Below are positions 23,905 to 29,493 of a DNA stretch of 29,493 bases, one piece after another; within the stretch, counting starts at the first letter, position 1, and each line of letters starts with the position of its first letter. The position numbers and the translations under genes were made by a program. The stretch lies in NCBI GenBank assembly GCA_023144875.1, contig JAGLEW010000122.1, forward strand, positions 1 to 29,493, written 5' to 3'. This DNA comes from Methylococcales bacterium. GTDB taxonomy: Bacteria > Pseudomonadota > Gammaproteobacteria > Methylococcales > Methylomonadaceae. Below the pieces are notes generated by a model. The model was not told where the DNA came from and did no database searches. It saw only the letters and a program-made list of their open reading frames with translations.

Positions 23905-23984
23905 ATATTAATTTTGACTGTTATAAAAGGGCTTTGACCTTAAATATCACTAATAAAGTGTTTTAAATAAACAAGGGTGATCCT

Positions 23985-25262
23985 ATGAAAACTTTTTCCT
24001 CATTTATTTTTTTGAGCGTTTGGCTGATTTATTCGCCGTTTTTACACGCAGAATTAAATATTGATATTACTAAATCTTTTGAAAGTAAAGTGCCTATTGC
24101 GGTTCCACCCTTTGGTTCTTTTAGTCGTCAGTCCGTTAATATTGCGGGGGTTATTAGCGCCGATTTAAGTCGGAGTGGTTATTTTCAAAGCTTACCCGAA
24201 AATGACATGCTTTCAAGACCGACCTCTGCCGATCAAGTGGTGTTTAAAAACTGGAAGGTGCTTGGGCAAGACTATTTATTGGTTGGTCGAATTGATCCTA
24301 GGCCAGCGAATACGGTTATTTTTTTCCAATTATTTGATATTTCCAAAAAAGAACAAATTATGGATTATCAAATTACCTCACATCCTCGTGGATTACGACA
24401 AGCCGCTCACCGAATTAGTGATTTAGTCTATAAAAAACTAACGGGTAAAAAAGGGGTTTTTGGCACGAAAGTCGCTTATGTGAGCAGTAAAGGCGGAGTG
24501 GGTAGTATGAGTTATCGCCTACAAATTGCAGATGTTGATGGTTATAACGCGCAAACGGTGGTCTCTTCTCGTCAGCCAATTATGTCACCAACTTGGTCGC
24601 CTAATAGTAAAAAAATTGCTTATGTCTCGTTTGAAAATAACCGCGCGGCTATTTATGTTCAAGATGTAGCCACGGGAAAGCGGACTAAAATAAGCTCTTT
24701 TCCTGGTATCAATGGTGCGCCTGCATGGTCACCTGATGGGCGAAAGTTAGCGCTAACGCTTTCAAAAGGCGGTAGTCCTGATATTTATGTGTTGGATGTT
24801 GTGAGTAAGCAATTAACTCAGGTAACGCATAATTTGGCGATTAATACCGAACCGACGTGGGCGCCTGATGGGGCAAGTATTGTTTATACGTCAAATCAAG
24901 CGGGTGGGCCTCAGCTTTTTAGGGTTTCAACGTTAGGTGGAAAAGCTCAACGTCTTACTTTTAAAGGGAATTATAATGCGAGTGCTAATTTTTCCCCTGA
25001 TGGTTCAAAAATAGCGATGGTTCACGCCAGTGGTAAAGGCTATAAAATTGGTTTATTAGACCTTAAAACCAAAAAATTTACCGTGTTAACCTCAGGAAGC
25101 TTGGATGAATCGCCAAGTTTTGCCAATAATGGTACGATGGTTTTATATGCGGCTCGTCGAGGTGGACGTGGCATTTTATCGGCGGTGTCAATTGATGGCA
25201 AGATTCACCAAAAATTAGAGTTTCAAAACCCTGAAGTTCGTGAGCCTGCGTGGGCACCGTAG
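23985..25262 (+). CDS. tolB: Tol-Pal system beta-propeller protein TolB
   Basis: TolB is a periplasmic protein that binds Pal and is released by TolA. The 425-residue product has a signal peptide (~1-22, ending FLHA), an N-terminal alpha/beta domain (~25-160) and a six-bladed propeller built from WSPD-type repeats: SPTWSPNSKKIAYVS, APAWSPDGRKLALT, EPTWAPDGASIVYTS, SANFSPDGSKIAMVH and ESPSFANNGTMVLY. It ends REPAWAP. AAGGGTG precedes the ATG. A terminator and a promoter lie between it and pal. Confidence 0.96.
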   Translation: MKTFSSFIFLSVWLIYSPFLHAELNIDITKSFESKVPIAVPPFGSFSRQSVNIAGVISADLSRSGYFQSLPENDMLSRPTSADQVVFKNWKVLGQDYLLVGRIDPRPANTVIFFQLFDISKKEQIMDYQITSHPRGLRQAAHRISDLVYKKLTGKKGVFGTKVAYVSSKGGVGSMSYRLQIADVDGYNAQTVVSSRQPIMSPTWSPNSKKIAYVSFENNRAAIYVQDVATGKRTKISSFPGINGAPAWSPDGRKLALTLSKGGSPDIYVLDVVSKQLTQVTHNLAINTEPTWAPDGASIVYTSNQAGGPQLFRVSTLGGKAQRLTFKGNYNASANFSPDGSKIAMVHASGKGYKIGLLDLKTKKFTVLTSGSLDESPSFANNGTMVLYAARRGGRGILSAVSIDGKIHQKLEFQNPEVREPAWAP

Positions 25263-25279
25263 TTTCAGGAAGAAAGAAT

Positions 25280-25307
25280 CTGAAATTTATAGTGATGATG
25301 TTATAAT
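25280..25307 (+). promoter_or_regulatory. Extended -10 promoter for a pal leader transcript
   Basis: CTGAAA (25280-25285) and a perfect TATAAT (25302-25307) are 16 bases apart, with TGT directly before the -10 box giving an extended -10 element. The predicted start near 25314 is only ~21 bases before the terminator hairpin at 25335, so most transcripts may stop early unless termination is relieved. Confidence 0.6.
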
Positions 25308-25334
25308 TAAAAAATTCGTTCTTAATTTTAGGTA

Positions 25335-25365
25335 GGGTGGTATGCTGAACAATCACCCTTTTTTT
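25335..25365 (+). terminator. Intrinsic terminator between tolB and pal
   Basis: GGGTGGT (25335-25341) pairs with ATCACCC (25352-25358), seven pairs including one G-U, around a 10-base loop, and is followed by seven T at 25359-25365. This is the clearest rho-independent terminator in the window. It ends the ybgC-tolQRAB transcript or attenuates the pal leader. Confidence 0.75.
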
Positions 25366-25412
25366 AAGCCAAAATTAACGATTAATACAACTTACAGACT
25401 GGGAATATACCT

Positions 25413-26015
25413 ATGAGGATGTATAAATTAATACTCATTTTAGCGGTAATGGTAACATTCTTATCCGCGTGTACAAATGATAAAAATTTAAATTTTTTTG
25501 GGCAAGATGAAGAACCTTCGGCAACAGTTGGAGGCTATGACCCTTATAAGTCGGCGACCACAGATGGTTATAATCCAACCGCTTATAACCCTAATTCATC
25601 GGCTTATCAGCAACAAGGGGCTTATAATACTAAGCCCAATGCTAGCACTAATATTATCTCTGGAGTGGCTTCTTTACCCCTATCAAATGAGACCATTTAT
25701 TTTTTATATGATAGTAGTGAAATACAGCCTCAGTTTCACTCTGTTGTTGATAAGTATAGTGCGTATTTACGCGCGCATCCAAATCAAGTAATTGTGTTAG
25801 AAGGGCATGCTGATGAAAGAGGTTCACGCGAATATAATGTGGCGTTAGGTGAAGAGCGCGCGAAAGCTGTTGCTCGAATTATGCAGGCAAAAGGTGTTTT
25901 TGGAACGCAGTTAGAGTTTGTTAGCTATGGCGAAGAAAAACCAACCTCTCTTAATCATGACGAATCAGCATGGCGTCTCAATCGACGCGTACATTTAATT
26001 TATCAAAGGAAATAA
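25413..26015 (+). CDS. pal: Peptidoglycan-associated lipoprotein Pal
   Basis: Pal anchors the outer membrane to peptidoglycan and is the target of TolA/TolB. The 200-residue protein has a lipoprotein signal with lipobox FLSAC (Cys20), a linker rich in Tyr, Asn and Pro (~35-80, YDPYKSATTDGYNPTAYNPN), and an OmpA-like domain (~90-200) with VLEGHADERGSREYNVALGE, where the Asp and Arg that grip diaminopimelate lie, and AWRLNRRVHLIY. The residue after Cys20 is Thr, consistent with outer-membrane sorting. GGGA sits eight bases before the ATG. The linker is longer than in E. coli Pal. Confidence 0.96.
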   Translation: MRMYKLILILAVMVTFLSACTNDKNLNFFGQDEEPSATVGGYDPYKSATTDGYNPTAYNPNSSAYQQQGAYNTKPNASTNIISGVASLPLSNETIYFLYDSSEIQPQFHSVVDKYSAYLRAHPNQVIVLEGHADERGSREYNVALGEERAKAVARIMQAKGVFGTQLEFVSYGEEKPTSLNHDESAWRLNRRVHLIYQRK

Positions 26016-26018
26016 TCT

Positions 26019-26792
26019 ATGAAATTATTACAAATAACGCTTTTAACGGCAATGAGTATGAGTGGTGCTTATGCGGCAGTCGCTCCTGTTGCAGACAGTT
26101 CTGTTTACAAGCCAACCAAAAATGCAACAGGTCAACTAACAACACGTCTTAATAAACTGCAAGTAGTTGTATCAAATTTACAAAATAAAGTTGATAAACT
26201 TCATACATCTTTAAAACCTGCTGTAAAAGCAGCGGCTAAAAAACCAATTGTAAAAGCAGTAGCTAAAAAACCTGTTGTAAAAGCAGCGGCTAAAAAACCA
26301 ATTGTAAAGCCAGTTGTAAAAGCAGCAGCTAAAAAACCTGTTGTAAAAGCGGTTACTAGGGGATCTGCTGCTAATCAACGCACCGTAAAAAAAGCTAAGA
26401 TTGTTCCTGCGAGTAAGGGCGAAAAAAAAACCTATAGAGTTGCTTATTTAAGCTTAAGAGCGAAAAAAGTTGACGCAGCGATCGCAGGATTTAATAAGGT
26501 GATTAAAACCTATCCTAAAGGTCCGTTAGCGGATAACTCGCAATATTGGTTAGGTGAAGCTTTATTATTGAAAGGTAAAAAAGAAAAAGCAATGCAAGCG
26601 TTTGATAAGGTTGTTGCTAATTACCCAACCAGTGATAAAGTGCCGGGTGCTTTATTAAAATTAGGCTTAGTTCAATTATCGTTAAATAACCGACCTAAAG
26701 CGAAAGAATATTTAGATTATATTATTATTAATTACCCAAAAACTCGCGCCGCTAAAATAGCGAGCAAAAGAGCAGGTAAAGCCAAGTTATAA
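26019..26792 (+). CDS. cpoB: Cell division coordinator CpoB (YbgF)
   Basis: CpoB is a periplasmic TPR protein that coordinates peptidoglycan synthesis with Tol-driven outer-membrane constriction. The 257-residue protein has a signal peptide (~1-20, GAYAA), a short coiled coil at ~36-66 (LTTRLNKLQVVVSNLQNKVD), a Lys-Ala-Pro-Val repeat linker at ~68-115, and a C-terminal TPR domain (~138-245) with VDAAIAGFNKVIKTYPKG, DNSQYWLGEALLLKGK and ALLKLGLVQLSLNN. The repeat linker is unusual: it resembles histone H1-like tails in composition and takes the place of a glutamine-rich linker. Three bases separate it from pal, six from queE. Confidence 0.92.
   Translation: MKLLQITLLTAMSMSGAYAAVAPVADSSVYKPTKNATGQLTTRLNKLQVVVSNLQNKVDKLHTSLKPAVKAAAKKPIVKAVAKKPVVKAAAKKPIVKPVVKAAAKKPVVKAVTRGSAANQRTVKKAKIVPASKGEKKTYRVAYLSLRAKKVDAAIAGFNKVIKTYPKGPLADNSQYWLGEALLLKGKKEKAMQAFDKVVANYPTSDKVPGALLKLGLVQLSLNNRPKAKEYLDYIIINYPKTRAAKIASKRAGKAKL
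26223..26354 (+). repeat. 27-base tandem repeats in cpoB (VKAxAKKPx)
   Basis: Full 27-base units lie at 26223-26249, 26250-26276, 26277-26303 and 26316-26342, each coding VKA(A/V)AKKP(I/V). Truncated 12-base units (VKPV and VKAV) follow at 26304-26315 and 26343-26354. Near identity at the DNA level points to recent unit duplication and possible length variation between strains. Confidence 0.88.
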
Positions 26793-26798
26793 TCCTAG

Positions 26799-27449
26799 GT
26801 GAATGATCAAAAAAGATTACGTATTACCGAGATTTTTTATTCTTTGCAAGGTGAATCAAATACAGTAGGATTACCTACCGTATTTATACGTTTAACTGGC
26901 TGTCCGTTACGATGTGTTTATTGCGATACTGATTACGCATTTACTGGCGGCCAAAAAATGTCGTTAGACGCGATTATAGATAAAGTTAAAACTTATAATA
27001 CCAATTATGTCACGGTTACAGGGGGTGAGCCATTATCTCAAACCAATGTATTACCACTCATGGTGCAATTAGCCGATGATGGCTATCAGGTTTCATTAGA
27101 AACCAGCGGTGCGTTGGATATTTCAGGGGTTGATAAACGCATTATTAAAGTGATGGATTTAAAAACCCCCAGTTCGGGTGAACTGTCCAGAAATCAGTAT
27201 CAAAATATTAATTATCTGAGCGCTCAAGATCAAATTAAATTTGTTATTGGAACGGATGCGGATTATGAATGGTCAAAAAAAATACTGGTCGAGTATAAAT
27301 TAACGGCGCGTTACCAGATATTATTTTCAAATGTTGCCGATCAAATGTCCTCAACAGCGCTTGCTGATAAAATATTACACGATCAATTACCCGTACGTTT
27401 TCAAATTCAACTTCATAAATACCTTTGGGCGGACGCTCAGGGTAAATAA
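26799..27449 (+). CDS. queE: 7-carboxy-7-deazaguanine synthase QueE
   Basis: QueE is a radical SAM enzyme that converts 6-carboxytetrahydropterin to 7-carboxy-7-deazaguanine, a step toward preQ0 and queuosine in tRNA. The 216-residue protein carries the cluster motif C35-x3-C39-x2-C42 (GCPLRCVYCDTDY), the substrate/SAM motif VTVTGGEPL (~74-82) and ITEIFYSLQGES at the N-terminus. The start is GTG 26799; no in-frame ATG exists near the conserved N-terminus. It lies six bases after cpoB and three before queC. In Pseudomonas the same order pal-cpoB-queE-queC occurs. Confidence 0.95.
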   Translation: MNDQKRLRITEIFYSLQGESNTVGLPTVFIRLTGCPLRCVYCDTDYAFTGGQKMSLDAIIDKVKTYNTNYVTVTGGEPLSQTNVLPLMVQLADDGYQVSLETSGALDISGVDKRIIKVMDLKTPSSGELSRNQYQNINYLSAQDQIKFVIGTDADYEWSKKILVEYKLTARYQILFSNVADQMSSTALADKILHDQLPVRFQIQLHKYLWADAQGK

Positions 27450-27452
27450 TTC

Positions 27453-28124
27453 ATGTCAAAAAAAGCCATTATATTACTGTCGGGTGGGCTGGATTCAATT
27501 ACTGTTTTAGCACTTGCGAAACAACAGGGGTTTCTTTGCTATGCCCTGAGCTTTGATTATGGGCAACGTCATAACGCCGAACTTGATGCAGCACAAAAAA
27601 TTGCCTGTGATTACGAAGTAGCTGAACATAAAGTTATTGAACTTGATTTAGCCTCTATTGGCGGTTCTGCCTTAACAGATACGCATATTGAAGTGCCAAA
27701 AACGCCTCAACCTGGGATTCCTGTCACTTACGTTCCTGCACGAAATACGATTTTTTTATCATTAGCTTTGGGTTGGGCAGAGGTTTTGCAACTGCATGAT
27801 ATTTTTATTGGGGTTAATGCGGTTGATTATTCGGGCTATCCAGATTGCCGTCCTGAGTTTATTAATGCTTTCCAAGCGCTGGCGAATGTGGCTACAAAGG
27901 CAGGTGTTGAAGGACAACTTATTAACATACACACGCCATTAATTACCCTAACAAAAGCTGAAATTATTCAGCAAGGTTGTGCCTTGGGGGTTGATTATAA
28001 ACAGACAATTTCCTGTTATTCTGCAGATTTTCAAGGGAAGGCTTGTGGCGTTTGCGATGCCTGTCGTTTACGTAAAACAGGTTTTGAGCAAGCGGCTATC
28101 AATGATCCAACACGCTATCAATAG
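27453..28124 (+). CDS. queC: 7-cyano-7-deazaguanine synthase QueC
   Basis: QueC uses ATP and ammonia to turn 7-carboxy-7-deazaguanine into 7-cyano-7-deazaguanine (preQ0). The 223-residue protein has the PP-loop SGGLDS at 10-15 and four zinc-binding cysteines, C188, C198, C201 and C204, in CYSADFQGKACGVCDAC. VPARNTIFLSLALGWAE and GVNAVDYSGYPDCRPEF are family-specific. It is directly downstream of queE. The other pathway genes (folE, queD, queF, tgt, queA) are not in this window. Confidence 0.96.
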   Translation: MSKKAIILLSGGLDSITVLALAKQQGFLCYALSFDYGQRHNAELDAAQKIACDYEVAEHKVIELDLASIGGSALTDTHIEVPKTPQPGIPVTYVPARNTIFLSLALGWAEVLQLHDIFIGVNAVDYSGYPDCRPEFINAFQALANVATKAGVEGQLINIHTPLITLTKAEIIQQGCALGVDYKQTISCYSADFQGKACGVCDACRLRKTGFEQAAINDPTRYQ

Positions 28125-28187
28125 ATAACGTTGTTTTGCGAATCACTTTTTAATTAACCTTTTATTGACTTAAACTCAGGACTTATT

Positions 28188-29204
28188 ATGCAGGATTTTA
28201 AATATTCATTCATTGTGACAGGCATTGGCTTGTTGATTGCGTTATTGTGGGATGGCTTGACAGGCGTTGCCGTTGTTGGGGTTTTAGCCATTTTAGAAGT
28301 AAGCTTATCATTTGATAATGCGGTGGTGAATGCTGGGGTTCTCAAGGACATGGAGGAGCTTTGGAAGCGTCGCTTTCTAACATGGGGCATGTTAATTGCG
28401 GTTTTAGGGATGCGCTTAGTTTTTCCTGTGGTCATCGTGGCATTTGCCGCTGATTTAGGTTTTTTTGAAGTGGCGTATATGGCGGTTGCTGATCCTGAAT
28501 TATATTCATCTTTTTTAGGTTCCGCACACATTCAAATTTCAGCCTTTGGCGGAACATTTTTGATGTTAGTTTTCCTTTATTTTATTCTTGATCATGAAAA
28601 AGAAGTGATGTGGTTGGAAAAATTGGAGAAAAAATTGCTTAAAATTGGAAAATTAGATTCGGCTGAAGTGATTATTGTTTTATTAGCCTTATTAATCATG
28701 CAGAGTTTTTTGCCTGAAGAAGAAAAGCTATCCGCTTTATTGGCGGGTTTAGGTGGAATTATCCTTTATGTATTAATTACCAGTATCGAATTGTTGGAAG
28801 GCGAAAAGGACAGTGGCACAGGGAACGTCTTAAAACGGACAGGGGTGATGGCGTTTATCTATCTCGAAGTTTTGGATGCTAGCTTTTCATTTGATGGCGT
28901 GATTGGTGCTTTTGCGATTACCAAAGATGTCGTTATTATTATGATTGGTTTGGCAATTGGCGCGATGTTTGTACGTTCTTTGACTATTTTTTTGGTGAAT
29001 AAAGGCACGTTGGATGATTATATATTTTTAGAACATGGCGCGCATTATGCAATTGGTGCATTAGCGACGATTATGTTATTAAGTATGGTGGTTCATATTT
29101 CTGAAATTGTGACGGGGCTAATCGGAGTGACTTTTATTAGTCTATCGGTTTATTCATCGATTCAGTATCGAAAAAAAGCAGTGGAAATGGTTGAAAAAAC
29201 CTAA
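28188..29204 (+). CDS. DUF475/TerC-family integral membrane protein
   Basis: A 338-residue protein with about nine transmembrane helices, of the DUF475 branch of the TerC superfamily, members of which have been tied to metal (manganese) efflux or tellurite resistance. The two internally related signatures are ILEVSLSFDNAVVNAG (35-50, with Glu37, Asp43 and Asn44) and LEVLDASFSFDGVIGAFA (~228-245); RSLTIFLVNKG follows as in the family. Acidic residues in these helices probably bind a cation. Substrate is not known from sequence. The 63-base gap upstream holds no visible manganese riboswitch. A terminator follows at 29216. Confidence 0.87.
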   Translation: MQDFKYSFIVTGIGLLIALLWDGLTGVAVVGVLAILEVSLSFDNAVVNAGVLKDMEELWKRRFLTWGMLIAVLGMRLVFPVVIVAFAADLGFFEVAYMAVADPELYSSFLGSAHIQISAFGGTFLMLVFLYFILDHEKEVMWLEKLEKKLLKIGKLDSAEVIIVLLALLIMQSFLPEEEKLSALLAGLGGIILYVLITSIELLEGEKDSGTGNVLKRTGVMAFIYLEVLDASFSFDGVIGAFAITKDVVIIMIGLAIGAMFVRSLTIFLVNKGTLDDYIFLEHGAHYAIGALATIMLLSMVVHISEIVTGLIGVTFISLSVYSSIQYRKKAVEMVEKT

Positions 29205-29215
29205 AGCGATAATTT

Positions 29216-29248
29216 AAGAGACGTATTCCTTTACGTCTCTTTACTTTT
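29216..29248. terminator. Bidirectional intrinsic terminator
   Basis: AAGAGACGTA (29216-29225) and TACGTCTCTT (29232-29241) form a perfect 10-base stem with a 6-base loop, followed on the plus strand by TACTTTTT. It sits between the convergent ends of the DUF475 gene and the RlpA-like gene and probably serves the former best. Confidence 0.75.
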
Positions 29249-29261
29249 TAGACGTTGTTTA

Positions 29262-29493
29262 TTATCTAAGAACGGTGACTCTTACTTTAGCAAGTCCTTG
29301 GCGGATAAAGCCAAGTTTTCGAGCGGCACCATAAGATAAGTCAATAAGACGCTTTCTAAAACTACCCGTATCATTAATTTTTACAACGATGGAGCGTTTA
29401 TTCCTTAAGTTGGTTACTCGAACTTTAGTTCCCATTGGAAGGCCGTTATGGGCGGCTGTCATTTTCCATTTATTATAAATTTCACCATTAGCG
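29262..29493 (-). CDS. RlpA-like septal ring lytic transglycosylase/DPBB protein, partial
   Basis: The frame is open to the window edge, giving the last 77 residues of an RlpA-type double-psi beta-barrel domain. RlpA proteins cleave or bind septal glycan strands during cell separation. ANGEIYNKWKMTAAHNGLPM and KVRVTNLRNKRSIVVKINDT match the family; the His of TAAH and the Asp of KINDTG correspond to residues needed for lytic activity in P. aeruginosa RlpA. The usual NDRGPF is NDTGSF here. There is no SPOR domain after the barrel, so this is a short member. The signal peptide and start lie outside the window; an internal ATG at 29462 is not the start. Confidence 0.85.
   Translation of the reverse strand, partial: ANGEIYNKWKMTAAHNGLPMGTKVRVTNLRNKRSIVVKINDTGSFRKRLIDLSYGAARKLGFIRQGLAKVRVTVLR

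Noticed and set aside
25078..25356. 92-residue minus-strand ORF over the end of tolB and the spacer
   Set aside because: Antisense to the conserved TolB propeller and the terminator; no recognisable protein features.
28125..28187. Possible yybP-ykoY manganese riboswitch ahead of the TerC-like gene
   Set aside because: The spacer is only 63 bases, lacks the expected conserved loops, and is too short.

Overview
The window is ordinary bacterial chromosome, AT-rich and densely coded. It most likely comes from a gammaproteobacterium. The gene order ybgC-tolQ-tolR-tolA-tolB-pal-cpoB-queE-queC is a gammaproteobacterial signature, and YchF, SerRS, the YhiN-type flavoprotein and PgaABC all read as gammaproteobacterial. 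A heme A synthase implies an aa3-type terminal oxidase, so an aerobic respirer. An isolated SoxX-like cytochrome fits a sulfur-oxidising or methanotrophic lineage, but I cannot fix the genus from sequence alone. I see no transposase, integrase, CRISPR array or phage structural gene.

Layout. 1-3166 (+): end of ychF, tRNA-Met(CAU), serS, a GH19-like/LysM muralytic protein, and a SoxX-like lipoprotein cytochrome c. 3201-9023 (-): the poly-N-acetylglucosamine export and synthesis operon pgaA-pgaB-pgaC, with no pgaD. 9175-12195 (+): a HI0933/YhiN-type flavoprotein and a stand-alone GspE/PilB-type ATPase. 12201-12770 (-): a small exported protein with an EF-hand-like FG-GAP motif. 12925-15672 (+): a membrane-spanning nSTAND1 NTPase with a long TPR tail. 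15722-17131 (-): a WcaJ-type initiating sugar-phosphate transferase. 17328-19318 (-): heme A synthase and thioredoxin reductase. 19441-20670 (+): an SpmA-SpmB fusion. 20671-20977: a 307-base intergenic stretch with an inverted repeat and two tiny ORFs. 20978-28124 (+): the Tol-Pal cluster and queuosine genes queE and queC. 28188-29204 (+): a DUF475/TerC membrane protein. 29262-29493 (-): the 3' part of an RlpA-like gene.

How the genes work together. Three themes concern the cell surface: exopolysaccharide (PgaABC, WcaJ-like enzyme), envelope constriction and outer-membrane integrity (Tol-Pal, CpoB, RlpA), and possible peptidoglycan hydrolysis (GH19/LysM). The Tol-Pal block is split by a clear intrinsic terminator between tolB and pal, with a good promoter just before it. 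This suggests that pal-cpoB-queE-queC can be controlled apart from ybgC-tolQRAB.

The items I would look at first are the promoter-terminator leader before pal, the membrane STAND-TPR protein, the pga operon that lacks pgaD and has a non-lipoprotein PgaB, the CRP-like palindrome between pgaA and its divergent neighbour, and the small-ORF pair at 20831-20946. I did not find a system I could call wholly new.
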